Shown: in pieces, positions 26,102 through 34,153 of the stretch
Position numbering within the stretch: position 1 is the stretch's first letter
How the letters are laid out: each line of letters opens with the position of its first letter
NCBI GenBank assembly: GCA_035762545.1
Contig: DASTOM010000017.1
Location: 1 to 47,954 of the forward strand
Direction of reading: 5' to 3'
From: JANQRA01 sp035762545
GTDB lineage: Bacteria; Actinomycetota; Acidimicrobiia; Spongiisociales; ZC4RG35
DNA length: 47,954 nucleotides
The notes under the pieces: model-generated
Told to the model about the DNA's origin: nothing
Database searches by the model: none
What the model saw: only the letters and a program-made list of their open reading frames with translations
Program-made: the position numbers and the translations under genes

Positions 26102-26946
26102 CCAGTCAGCTCGTGGTTCATCCCGACGAGGCCATGTTGCCCCGGTCGTTCCGGCTGGTCGACAAGTCCTACGAGACGGCAGACACGGTGACGCTGATCT
26201 TCGAGGACCCCGATGGCGCACCACTCGCATTCGAACCCGGGCAGTTCATGATGATCTACGTCTTCGGGGTGGGTGAGATCCCCATCTCCATCGCCGGCAA
26301 TCCTCACCTGCCCCATGATCTGGTGCACACGGTTCGTGCGGTGGGTGCGGTGACCGACGCCTTGTGCGCCCTGAGGCCCGGAGACATGGTCGGCATTCGA
26401 GGTCCTTTCGGGACGTCATGGCCCCTGGAGCAGGCGGTGGGCCGTGACCTGGTGATAGTCACCGGGGGGATCGGGTTGGCGCCGCTCCGACCCGCGGTGC
26501 TCGAGGCCCTCAACCGCAACGCAGACTTCAACAGCATTGCCCTCGTCTATGGGGCGCGTACCCCGGGCGACCTGCTCTACCGCGACGACCTCCTCGGTTG
26601 GGTCTCGACTCCGGAGATGCGTGTGGAGGTGACTGTCGACCGCGCCGGTACGGACTGGTGGGGTGATGTGGGGCTGGTGACGGGGCTGATTCCCCGCCTC
26701 GACTTCGAACCCGTCAACACGTCGGTGTTCGTTTGTGGTCCGGAGGTGATGATGCGGGTCGTGGCCAGGGACCTGCGTGACCGGGGGGTTCCGGCGGATC
26801 ACATCTCCCTGAGCATCGAACGCAACATGAAGTGCGCCATCGGTTTCTGCGGGCACTGTCAATACGGGTCCGACTTCGTCTGCAGGACGGGGCCGGTCGG
26901 GTCGTACGAGCGCTTCGAACAACGGCTGCGAGTGAGCGAGATATGA
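26098..26946 (+). CDS. Hydrogenase gamma subunit, FAD/NAD(P)-binding reductase
   Basis: 282 aa, related to HydG/HyhG and PyrK-type reductases. The FAD-binding barrel comes first (PISIAGNPHLP), then the NAD(P) domain (VTGGIGLAPLRPAVLEALNR). A C-terminal 2Fe-2S site follows with CAIGFCGHC near 244-252 and a last Cys in FVCRTGP. It couples hydrogen oxidation or evolution to the NAD(P)H pool. Gene order beta-gamma-small-large is that of the Pyrococcus sulfhydrogenase. It shares 4-nt overlaps with both neighbours. Confidence 0.9.
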   Translation: MTSQLVVHPDEAMLPRSFRLVDKSYETADTVTLIFEDPDGAPLAFEPGQFMMIYVFGVGEIPISIAGNPHLPHDLVHTVRAVGAVTDALCALRPGDMVGIRGPFGTSWPLEQAVGRDLVIVTGGIGLAPLRPAVLEALNRNADFNSIALVYGARTPGDLLYRDDLLGWVSTPEMRVEVTVDRAGTDWWGDVGLVTGLIPRLDFEPVNTSVFVCGPEVMMRVVARDLRDRGVPADHISLSIERNMKCAIGFCGHCQYGSDFVCRTGPVGSYERFEQRLRVSEI

Positions 26947-27722
26947 ACAAGCGACCCAAGCTCGCCGTGTGGAAGTTCGCCTCTTGCGACGGCTGCCAGC
27001 TCAGCCTGCTCGACTGCGAAGAAGAACTCCTGGCCATTGCCGAGACGGTCGAGATCGCCTACTTCCCCGAAGCCACCCGCGCCGTCGTCGAAGGGCCCTA
27101 CGACCTCTCCCTCGTCGAGGGATCGGTCACCACCTCCCACGACGCCGAGCGCATCCAGGAGATCCGGGCACAGTCGGGTGCCCTGGTCACGATTGGCGCC
27201 TGCGCCACGGCGGGCGGAATCCAGGCCCTGCGCAACTGGGCCGATGTCTCGGCGTTCACCTCGATCGTCTACGCGGAGCCCTCTTTCATCAACACGCTCG
27301 AGACGTCAACGCCTATTGGCGCCCACGTCGAAGTCGACTTCGAACTGCGGGGATGCCCGATCTCCAAGTATCAACTCCTCGAGGTGGTCGACGCCTTCCT
27401 CCACGAGCGAAAGCCCAACGTTCCCCGGCACAGCGTTTGTATCGAGTGCAAGGCGCGGGGAACGCCCTGCATCATGGTGCGCGACGGGGTCCCATGCCTC
27501 GGTCCGGTGACCCAGGCTGGTTGCGGGGCGATATGCCCTGCCTACGACCGCGGGTGCTACGGCTGCTTCGGGCCGGCCGAGACGCCCAATCTCGATGCTC
27601 TCGCCGCATGGTGGGAGGGCCTGGGGGTCGAGATGCCAGACCTCGTGCGGGCGCTGCGCACCTTCAACGCCTACGCACCCGAGTTCAGAGAGGCCAGCGA
27701 ACGCTATGCACAAAGAACGTGA
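26943..27722 (+). CDS. NiFe hydrogenase small subunit, group 3b type
   Basis: 259 aa. It starts with the proximal-cluster motif SCDGCQ (C15 and C18). Further ligands lie in GACATAGG and in a C-terminal Cys-rich tract (CIECKARGTPCIM, GCGAICPAYDRGCYGCFGP), enough for three [4Fe-4S] clusters. There is no twin-arginine signal, so the enzyme is cytoplasmic. The ATG overlaps the previous stop and its own stop lies 16 nt inside the large-subunit gene. Confidence 0.92.
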   Translation: MNKRPKLAVWKFASCDGCQLSLLDCEEELLAIAETVEIAYFPEATRAVVEGPYDLSLVEGSVTTSHDAERIQEIRAQSGALVTIGACATAGGIQALRNWADVSAFTSIVYAEPSFINTLETSTPIGAHVEVDFELRGCPISKYQLLEVVDAFLHERKPNVPRHSVCIECKARGTPCIMVRDGVPCLGPVTQAGCGAICPAYDRGCYGCFGPAETPNLDALAAWWEGLGVEMPDLVRALRTFNAYAPEFREASERYAQRT

Positions 27723-28998
27723 GATCGACGTCGCCTATCTGGCCCGGGTCGAGGGCGAGGGGGCAATGTATCTCAAGCTCGTCGACGACCAGGTGGCCGA
27801 TCTGAAATTCAAGATCTTCGAGCCTCCCCGATTCTTCGAGGCGCTGCTCCAGGGAAGACGCTTCTCCGAGGCACCGGACATCACCGCCCGCATCTGTGGG
27901 ATTTGCCCGATCGCCTATCAGACCAGCTCGTGCAACGCGATGGAAGACGCCGCCGGCGTGAGCCTTCCCGACGCCCTGCACGACCTTCGGCGGCTCATCT
28001 ACTGCGGGGAGTGGATCGAGAGTCACGGGCTCCACATCTACTTCCTCCACGCACCCGACTTCCTCGGGTACGTGAGCGGGATCGCCATGGCCGCGGAGTT
28101 CCCCGAGAGGGTCGCGGCCGGGTTGAGGCTCAAAAAGGTCGGCAACGATCTGATGGCCCTGCTCGGAGGGAGAGAGATCCACCCGATCAACTACAGGGTC
28201 GGTGGCTTCTATCGGGTTCCCAAACGGTCGGAACTGGAGGCGCTCGAGCAGGATCTCCGCTGGGGTCTCGAAGCAGCCAGAGACACTGTGCGGTGGGTGT
28301 CGGGCTTCCCCTTTCCCCAATTCGAGCGCGACTACGAGTTCGTCGCCCTCCACACCCCCGACGAGTACGCCATCCACCGCGGTCGGATCGTGTCCAACCG
28401 CGGGCTCGACATCTCCCCCAGGGAGTGGCCCGACGTGTTCGAAGAGGAGCACGTCGAGTGGTCCAATGCACTGCATGCCAGGGTCAAGGGACGAGGTGCA
28501 TACCACGTCGGGCCGTTGGCGCGCTACAGCCTCAACTACGAACAGCTCACCCCGCTTGCCCGCGAAGAGGCCGAGCGAGCCGGTCTCGGAGCGACCTGCC
28601 GAAACCCGTTCCAGAGCATCGTCGTCCGGGCGGTCGAGTTGGTGGTCGCCTTCGAGGAGGCCCTCCGAATCATCGATGGCTATGAGAGGCCTTCACAGCC
28701 TGCGGTCCCGGTGGAACCGAGAAACGCCACAGGTCATGGCGTCTCCGAGGCGCCGCGCGGTCTTCTCTATCACCGCTACGAGATCGATGGGGCCGGGCAC
28801 ATACAGTCGGCACAGATCGTCCCGCCCACCTCCCAGAATCAGCTGAGTATCGAGGAGGACCTGAAGAGATACGTCGAGGGTCGTGCCCAACTTCCAGATG
28901 ACGAGTTGCAGTCGCAGCTGGAGCAGGCGATACGCAACTACGACCCTTGCATCTCGTGTGCCACTCACTTCCTCGACCTCGAGGTGGACAGAGCATGA
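27706..28998 (+). CDS. NiFe hydrogenase large (catalytic) subunit, group 3b type
   Basis: 430 aa from ATG 27706. Both nickel ligand pairs are present: RICGICP near residues 62-68 and DPCISCATH near 413-421. The last nine residues after the His (FLDLEVDRA) form the peptide normally removed by the maturation protease, and the protease gene is next. This pair of motifs defines an active NiFe site that splits or makes H2. The stop overlaps the protease start as ATGA. Confidence 0.94.
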   Translation: MHKEREIDVAYLARVEGEGAMYLKLVDDQVADLKFKIFEPPRFFEALLQGRRFSEAPDITARICGICPIAYQTSSCNAMEDAAGVSLPDALHDLRRLIYCGEWIESHGLHIYFLHAPDFLGYVSGIAMAAEFPERVAAGLRLKKVGNDLMALLGGREIHPINYRVGGFYRVPKRSELEALEQDLRWGLEAARDTVRWVSGFPFPQFERDYEFVALHTPDEYAIHRGRIVSNRGLDISPREWPDVFEEEHVEWSNALHARVKGRGAYHVGPLARYSLNYEQLTPLAREEAERAGLGATCRNPFQSIVVRAVELVVAFEEALRIIDGYERPSQPAVPVEPRNATGHGVSEAPRGLLYHRYEIDGAGHIQSAQIVPPTSQNQLSIEEDLKRYVEGRAQLPDDELQSQLEQAIRNYDPCISCATHFLDLEVDRA

Positions 28999-29423
28999 GC
29001 CGTTGTCTGGTCATCGGAATGGGCAATCGGGACCGCGGTGACGATGCGGCGGGAATCCTCGCCGCGAAGTTGGTCAGTCGAGTTCGTGCCGAGGAGATCA
29101 CGGACTGCTCGCAACTGGTGACGACGTGGGGGGACGAGGACGATGTGATCGTCATCGACGCCATGAGGTCGGGCGCCGAGCCGGGAACCGTGACCCGGTT
29201 CGATGGCTTGACCGAGAGTCTCCCCAGCCGCTCTTTCTCCTCCACTCACTCGTTCGGGTTGGCGGAGGGCATCGAGCTGTCCAGGGCGTTGGGGCGTCTC
29301 CCTCGCTCCCTCACCGTCTTCGGGATCGAGGCCGGGGGTTTCGACCACGGCAGCGCCTTGACGCCCGAAGTCGAGCGTGCCGTGAGCCAGGTCGCCGCCC
29401 TCGTCGACGAGGAGGTCGGCTGA
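28995..29423 (+). CDS. Hydrogenase maturation endopeptidase (HycI/HoxW family)
   Basis: 142 aa. Starts with the family signature VIGMGNRDRGDDAAGILAA, whose Glu/Asp residues bind nickel; further ligands include Asp in VIVIDAM and a His in STHSFGL. It trims the C-terminal peptide of the large subunit after nickel insertion. Its stop overlaps the HypC start by one base (TGATG). Its presence next to the large subunit with an intact tail argues that the hydrogenase is produced in active form. Confidence 0.9.
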   Translation: MSRCLVIGMGNRDRGDDAAGILAAKLVSRVRAEEITDCSQLVTTWGDEDDVIVIDAMRSGAEPGTVTRFDGLTESLPSRSFSSTHSFGLAEGIELSRALGRLPRSLTVFGIEAGGFDHGSALTPEVERAVSQVAALVDEEVG

Positions 29424-29665
29424 TGTGTCTGGCGATTCCCGTGAGGATCGAGTCGATCGGCGAGGTCGCCGGGCCGTCTCGCCCCGCAGCAGCAACCGCT
29501 CCAGATGGCCGGCGTGTCGAAGTCGATCTCGCCCTGTTGCCGAACGCCGCCGTGGGAGATTACGTGATCGCTCACTCCGGGTATGGCGTCAACCTGCTCA
29601 CCCCCGAAGAGGCCACCCACACTCTCGAGCTGTTAGGGGCTGCGGGGGAGCGAAGCGAAAACTGA
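29423..29665 (+). CDS. hypC: HypC-family hydrogenase assembly chaperone
   Basis: 80 aa starting MCLAIPVRIESIG, the invariant HypC N-terminus with Cys2, followed by VDLALLPNAAVGDYVIAHSGYGVNLL. HypC shuttles the Fe(CN)2CO group with HypD to the large subunit. HypA, B, D, E and F are not in this window, so they must be elsewhere. Last gene of the operon; about 115 bp follow before the next gene with no obvious strong terminator. Confidence 0.93.
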   Translation: MCLAIPVRIESIGEVAGPSRPAAATAPDGRRVEVDLALLPNAAVGDYVIAHSGYGVNLLTPEEATHTLELLGAAGERSEN

Positions 29666-29780
29666 CAACCAGCTAGACCTGCTTCTCACCTCACAATCGT
29701 TGGTCCCCGGAGTGAAGGACGTATTCCTCTACCCCCCGTGAGCCCCAGCACGGAGCATCTCGAGGAGCAGGTGAGGATCG

Positions 29781-30680
29781 ATGAGCAGGACCAACCAGAG
29801 CCATCCGGTTCAGCGAAAACGTGTGCCACGTAGGCCCTGGCACGCAGTGCCGTTCCTTCTTGCGGTCGCGGTTTTGTCCGGGGGATGTAATGCCGGCACA
29901 GAACCCGCTGGTTCCACGGTGACCTTTCCGACCACGACGAGCGCACCCGCGGAGACCACCTCGACGGTGAGGCCCACAACTACTCCAGAACCCACGACCA
30001 CCATTACTTCGGCCACCACTACCTCGACCTCGACCACCGTGATCGCAGACACCACCACGACGGCACCACGGGTGGAGGCGGCCAGCGTCATAACGCGGGT
30101 GGACACCAGCGAGAAGGTCGTTGCCCTCACCTTCGACGCTGGCTCCGACCGCGGTTACGGAGCGGAAATCCTCGACACGCTGGCGGCACACGAAATCAAA
30201 GCCTCGTTTGGAATGACCGGCACCTGGGCAGAGTCGAACCCGGACCTCGTGAGGAGAATGGTGGATGAAGGTCATGCCCTGATCAACCACACCTACGACC
30301 ACCCCCACATGGAGACGCTCACGACGGCCCAGCGTCTGGACCAATTGGCCAGGGCGGAGCAGATAATCCACGAGATCACCGGCGCCAACACGAGGCCATA
30401 TTTCCGGCCTCCCTACGGCTCGTACAACAACCAGGTGCTCAGAGACGTCGCCTCCGCTGGCTACAGGTACTCGGTGATGTGGACTGTGGATTGTCTGGGT
30501 TGGAAGGGTCTGCCACCACCCGAGGTCGTTGCCCGTTGTGAGGGCTCGCTGCAGCCGGGCGCCATCCTGCTCATGCACGTGGGGGCGGCTTCCACGGACT
30601 ACGCCGCTCTCGAGGACATCATCGCTGCCATCGATCGAGGCGGGTACCGATACGCCACCATCCCGGAGTTGCTCCCATGA
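29781..30680 (+). CDS. Lipoprotein with NodB polysaccharide deacetylase domain
   Basis: 299 aa. A signal peptide ends in the lipobox LSGGC (Cys36). A linker of about 55 residues made mainly of Thr, Pro and Ser follows. The NodB domain has the motif-1 strand ALTFDAGSDRGYG (Asp for catalysis), motif 2 HTYDHPHM (metal histidines), and motif 3 RPPYGSYN. It probably removes acetyl groups from cell-wall glycan outside the membrane. It overlaps the next gene by 4 nt (ATGA), so the two lipoproteins are co-expressed. Confidence 0.9.
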   Translation: MSRTNQSHPVQRKRVPRRPWHAVPFLLAVAVLSGGCNAGTEPAGSTVTFPTTTSAPAETTSTVRPTTTPEPTTTITSATTTSTSTTVIADTTTTAPRVEAASVITRVDTSEKVVALTFDAGSDRGYGAEILDTLAAHEIKASFGMTGTWAESNPDLVRRMVDEGHALINHTYDHPHMETLTTAQRLDQLARAEQIIHEITGANTRPYFRPPYGSYNNQVLRDVASAGYRYSVMWTVDCLGWKGLPPPEVVARCEGSLQPGAILLMHVGAASTDYAALEDIIAAIDRGGYRYATIPELLP

Positions 30681-31573
30681 AACGACTGGCCACTGCCCTC
30701 ATCGCCGTCCTGGTCTTGGTCTCGTGCCAGTCGGATGCGGCGGCCGATGAGACGACCACACTGTCACCAACGACCTCCGCTGACGCCACCACAACCCCCA
30801 CCGTGACCGCAACGACCACCACGGCGCCGGCCACCACGACGGTGACGGTCCCCGAGGTGGAGTCGGCCATCTATCTGTTCTTCGAGGGATATCCGGTGGC
30901 GCCCGGTCCCTATCTGACCGCAGTCTCGAGGCCCGGGATAGAGGACCTCGGCGGTGCTCTCAACGCTCTTCTCGAGGGAGTGACCGATGAGGAGGCGGCG
31001 ATGGGTCTGTCGTCGACCATCCCGGACGGGACGGAGTTGCTCGGGGTGGAGGTCGCGGACGGTGTTGCCTTGGTGGACCTCAGTCGCGAGTTCGAGTCAG
31101 GGGGAGGGTCACTGAGCATGATGGGGCGGGTCGCCCAGATCGTCTACACGGCCACTCGTTTCGATGACGTCGACTCGGTGCGATTCCTCCTCGAGGGAGA
31201 TCCCCTCGACGTGTTGGGTGGGGAGGGGCTGATCATCGACGAGCCACAGACCCGCTCCGCCTGGGTCGAGCTGGTACCACCGATTCTCATCGAGGAGCCC
31301 CTCTGGGGTTCCAGTGTGGGTAGGGAGATCGATGTCACCGGTTCGGCGGATCTCGAGTCCGGGGCCGTCTCATTTGTGATCGTCGACGCCGATGGCCTGA
31401 TCGTCCACGAGGGTGAAGTCGGGACCAGCCCGGGAGAGCGAAGCGAGTATGCCACCAGCGTGGTCCTCGAGGATGTACCGCATCCGGGGAAGGGTTCGAT
31501 CATCGTCTGGGAGTGGGCGGCGGACGGTTCACAACAACACGTCCTCGAGTATCCCCTGACACTGACCGAGTAG
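30677..31573 (+). CDS. Lipoprotein with GerMN and Gmad2 domains
   Basis: 298 aa. The lipobox VLVSC (Cys17) is followed by a Thr-rich linker, then a GerMN domain (LGGALNALLEGVTDEEAAMGLSS...VALVDLSREFESG, with ARFDDVDSVRFLLEG-like ending). A C-terminal Gmad2 immunoglobulin-like domain follows (PPILIEEPLWGSSVGREIDVTGSADL). The pair occurs in many actinobacterial surface lipoproteins, in spore formers within GerM. It is coupled to the deacetylase gene, so a joint cell-envelope role is likely. Confidence 0.85.
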   Translation: MKRLATALIAVLVLVSCQSDAAADETTTLSPTTSADATTTPTVTATTTTAPATTTVTVPEVESAIYLFFEGYPVAPGPYLTAVSRPGIEDLGGALNALLEGVTDEEAAMGLSSTIPDGTELLGVEVADGVALVDLSREFESGGGSLSMMGRVAQIVYTATRFDDVDSVRFLLEGDPLDVLGGEGLIIDEPQTRSAWVELVPPILIEEPLWGSSVGREIDVTGSADLESGAVSFVIVDADGLIVHEGEVGTSPGERSEYATSVVLEDVPHPGKGSIIVWEWAADGSQQHVLEYPLTLTE

Positions 31574-31771
31574 CCAGGCTTGTTCGACGAGTACCCGTGG
31601 CCTGCTTGCGGTCCCCTTCACGTTGGTGTCGGTGGGCTCCCCGGTGTCTCGGAGTTGGCCGTTCCGAAGAAGAGCCTTAGTCCTCTGGTGCACCACCAAG
31701 AGTCGGACTAGAGCTTGGAACACGACACTGTGTCGAGGACACAAATCTTGTCGTGGATGGAGGTGAAGACG

Positions 31772-32221
31772 ATGCAGGACTTGTCCTACAAGGTCAGGAT
31801 CTCGACCCTGTGGCTCCTCTTCATGGTCGGCTTCTTCGCATACCGGACTCTTGTTCTGAGTGCAGGAGCCCCGGAGGTCTCACTGCAGGCCGACGACGAA
31901 TTCGTCACGTATCTGCTGGTCGCCATGGGGTTCGCTTTTCTGTCATTGGTCCTTCCCAGCCGGCTCGACCGTCTGACCAACATCATCGCTGGATCCGTTT
32001 TTGGAGTCGCACAGGTGGCCATGTTCGCCGATGGAATCACGGGATACCCGGACGCGATCTTCAACCTGATGACCGGGGCCACGGTGGTGATCATGGCTTC
32101 GATCGTCTGGCTTGCCCTCAGGTGGCCGAGAGAGGACCCCGCGAAGTCGACGCAGACTTCGGCGGTCGAGGCTGACGTCACCGATGAAGACCTATCCGTG
32201 ACGTCGTCTACTCACACGTAG
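31772..32221 (+). CDS. Four-helix membrane protein of unknown function
   Basis: 149 aa from ATG 31772, which has GGAGGTG a few bases upstream; in-frame codons to 31715 are possible but less likely. Four hydrophobic segments (about 10-28, 43-60, 66-85 and 92-112) and a charged, Thr/Ser-rich tail of about 30 residues. No family recognised. It stands alone, 200 bp after the lipoprotein pair. Confidence 0.7.
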   Translation: MQDLSYKVRISTLWLLFMVGFFAYRTLVLSAGAPEVSLQADDEFVTYLLVAMGFAFLSLVLPSRLDRLTNIIAGSVFGVAQVAMFADGITGYPDAIFNLMTGATVVIMASIVWLALRWPREDPAKSTQTSAVEADVTDEDLSVTSSTHT

Positions 32222-32314
32222 GCGTGTGTTGGGGATGGTGGCCGCCGAGCGTCTTGGCTATCGAGGTGCTAGAGGCGTCTTCGGTCGTCCCGGAAGGGCC
32301 GAGGTTGGTCATCG

Positions 32315-32449
32315 GATAGATTTGCTCCGCGTGCCTATGAGCGACTCAAAGACCATTTTCGGTTCGAGCAACGTGAGCCCATCGAAGTCAAGGGCAAGGG
32401 AGAGATAGCGCCACTCCTGCTTGTCGGACGAGCGGACGGCTCGGTGTGA
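32315..32449 (+). pseudogene. Remnant of a class III cyclase C-terminal end
   Basis: The frame starting at 32315 reads DRFAPRAYERLKDHFRFEQREPIEVKGKGEI and so on, ending at TGA 32447-32449. The Tyr-Glu-Arg-Leu helix, FRFE strand and IEVKGKGEI turn are the canonical last strands of a class III cyclase domain. Upstream DNA in the same frame loses all similarity within a few codons. The metal and base-recognition parts are missing, so this is a relic. A similar relic lies at 15801-15935. Confidence 0.65.
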
Positions 32450-32775
32450 ACTGCTGCATACGTCAGTGAGTCGGGGGGGCGACGTCGCCGTCACGTGGGT
32501 CAGGGCTTCGGCGACCTGATAGGCGTGGAGGGAGGAGAAGATCTCAGGCAACTTGAACGAGATCGTCGCGATCTCTCGCTGACGAGAGGACCGTAGAGCC
32601 TTCGGATCAGGCCGAGGATCAGTGAGCCTCGGAGCCGCTGGTCGGCGGGCTTGTCGTGTGCGACGTGGGTGTCCCAGAGTGTTGGATCCATGGCATGAAG
32701 ACCTGGGATTCATCCGTCGAGGGGTGGCGTAACGAACCACAGGGGAGACTCACCACGAGAAAAGGAGGAAGTCTC
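32450..32775. other. Probably decayed DNA before the small secreted gene
   Basis: About 325 bp. The minus strand has weak coding-like stretches in two frames (PTLWDTHVAHDKPADQRLRG and EIFSSLHAYQVAEALTHV) that do not join into one frame, suggesting another broken gene. I cannot name it. The last 60 bases are the leader of the secreted-protein gene. Confidence 0.35.
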
Positions 32776-33099
32776 ATGAGAAAAAGGATCACGATTCTGC
32801 TCGCGGCCGTCGCCATGGCGCTCGCCGTTGCCTTGCCCGCATCGGCCGCCGGCCCCGTACCGGGCGGAATTGCGTGCCAGTCCGCAGGGATAGGCGTCCT
32901 GACCAGTGTGCCCGGTCTGATGCCAGCCGTGGCTCAAAACGGTGTCGACGTCTATGCAGACGAGGCCCTCGAGACCTTGGTCGGGAACTTCAGCCTGTCC
33001 GAGACGCTAGCGCTGCATCGGTCAACGCCATCGCTGTTCAGCGGGGGGCTCTACGTAGACGTCTTCGGCACCGCGGTCGAGGCGAATTGGTGCGGATAG
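32776..33099 (+). CDS. Small secreted protein
   Basis: 107 aa. A strong ribosome binding site (AAAGGAGGAAG) precedes ATG 32776. The signal peptide MRKRITILLAAVAMALAVALPASA is followed by a cut after ASA. The mature part of about 83 residues has only two cysteines, at IACQSAG and the very end (NWCG), which may bond. No family recognised. A perfect GC hairpin follows the gene. Its size, signal and strong translation start resemble an abundant secreted factor. Confidence 0.75.
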   Translation: MRKRITILLAAVAMALAVALPASAAGPVPGGIACQSAGIGVLTSVPGLMPAVAQNGVDVYADEALETLVGNFSLSETLALHRSTPSLFSGGLYVDVFGTAVEANWCG

Positions 33100-33124
33100 G
33101 TCTGTAGCTGCACCGCTTGGGAAC

Positions 33125-33147
33125 CGGCCCCCTCCATGAGGGGGCCG
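33125..33147 (+). terminator. Terminator hairpin after the small secreted gene
   Basis: Perfect 9-bp stem (CGGCCCCCT at 33125-33133 with AGGGGGCCG at 33139-33147) and a 5-nt CCATG loop, 26 nt after the stop. There is no long T run (ATTCTCT follows), so it may need help or act as an RNA-stabilising end. Confidence 0.65.
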
Positions 33148-33256
33148 ATTCTCTGCAGACGTTTGTCTGTTGTCGAATACCTGCGAGTGTCGAGGCATGG
33201 TCCGGATTCGAGTTTGGTCAGACCAGATTTCTCGACTGGGTGGAACGCTCGATGTC

Positions 33257-34153
33257 TCAGGAAAGGAGACCGGCTGAGCGGCAGTCCTCGAAGAGCTGCT
33301 CGAGCGCACTGGGGTCGGAGACACCTTGAAAACCCTGCACGATTATGCGGTGGACTCCAAGAGAGGCGTATTCGGCGAATCTCCGTTGGCGTCCTTCACC
33401 CGGGGGAACGTCCCCCGCCTCCCCCCAGATGTGAACCGATAGTCTGAGGGTTTCGGGGTCACGGTCGATCTCGTGGCAGCGGTCGCGGATGACAGGGATC
33501 GCTGAAGCCAGCCTCTGCGGGGTGAGGGCGTCGAGGTTCAGCTCATCGGCGTAACGGGCGGCGAGCCGCCAGGTGCGGTTGGGTCCGTTTCCTCCCACAA
33601 CGATCGGGATTCGGGGTTCCTGCAGGCCTTTGGGCTCGTGAATCGCCGAGAGGACATGAGCGTGCTTGCCCTGGTAGGTGGTGGGCCCGGGCTGGAACAT
33701 TCGGGTGATGACTTCGAGGGTGTCTTCCAAGATGTCGAGGCGAACCTTCGCCTCGGGGAATCCGTAGCCGTAGGCGAGCCACTCGTCCTCCTTCCATCCG
33801 GCCCCGATGCCGAGGATGGCGCGACCTCCGCTTATCACGTCGATGGTGGAGATGGTCTTGGCGGTAAGGGCGGCGTTGCGGTAGGCGGCGGCGAGAACCA
33901 GGTGTCCGAGCTTGGCGCGTTCTGTGGCCATCGCTATCGCGGCTAGTTCGACCATCGGCTCGAAGACGATGGCTGGTTCGGGAGGTGGGTCGACCTGGAA
34001 GTGGTCGTAGAGCCACAAAGACTCAAAACCTGCCTGATCGGCCAGTAGCGCGATGTCGAGTGTCCGATGCCATGCCGTCTCCGGGTCGAGGCCCAGATAC
34101 TCCCGGTCGCAGCCTTGGGGAAGAGTGAGCCCGACCTTCACGTTCAGCTCCAT
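33257..34153 (-). CDS. LLM-class (F420-dependent-type) oxidoreductase
   Basis: 298 aa from ATG 34153, which overlaps the upstream dehydrogenase gene by 10 nt. TIM-barrel of the luciferase-like family: GFESLWLYDHFQVDP at the front, RAKLGHLVLAAAYRNAALTAKTISTIDVISGGRAILGIGAGW in the middle (in the order typical of F420-binding members), and PIVVGGNGPNRTWRLAARYADELN. Most actinobacterial members use F420, though FMN forms exist. Last gene of the minus-strand sugar unit. Confidence 0.87.
   Translation of the reverse strand: MELNVKVGLTLPQGCDREYLGLDPETAWHRTLDIALLADQAGFESLWLYDHFQVDPPPEPAIVFEPMVELAAIAMATERAKLGHLVLAAAYRNAALTAKTISTIDVISGGRAILGIGAGWKEDEWLAYGYGFPEAKVRLDILEDTLEVITRMFQPGPTTYQGKHAHVLSAIHEPKGLQEPRIPIVVGGNGPNRTWRLAARYADELNLDALTPQRLASAIPVIRDRCHEIDRDPETLRLSVHIWGEAGDVPPGEGRQRRFAEYASLGVHRIIVQGFQGVSDPSALEQLFEDCRSAGLLS

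Noticed and set aside
29920..30080. Repetitive ACC/ACG codons resembling a tandem repeat
   Set aside because: It encodes the Thr-rich linker of the lipoprotein; codons vary and there is no fixed unit.
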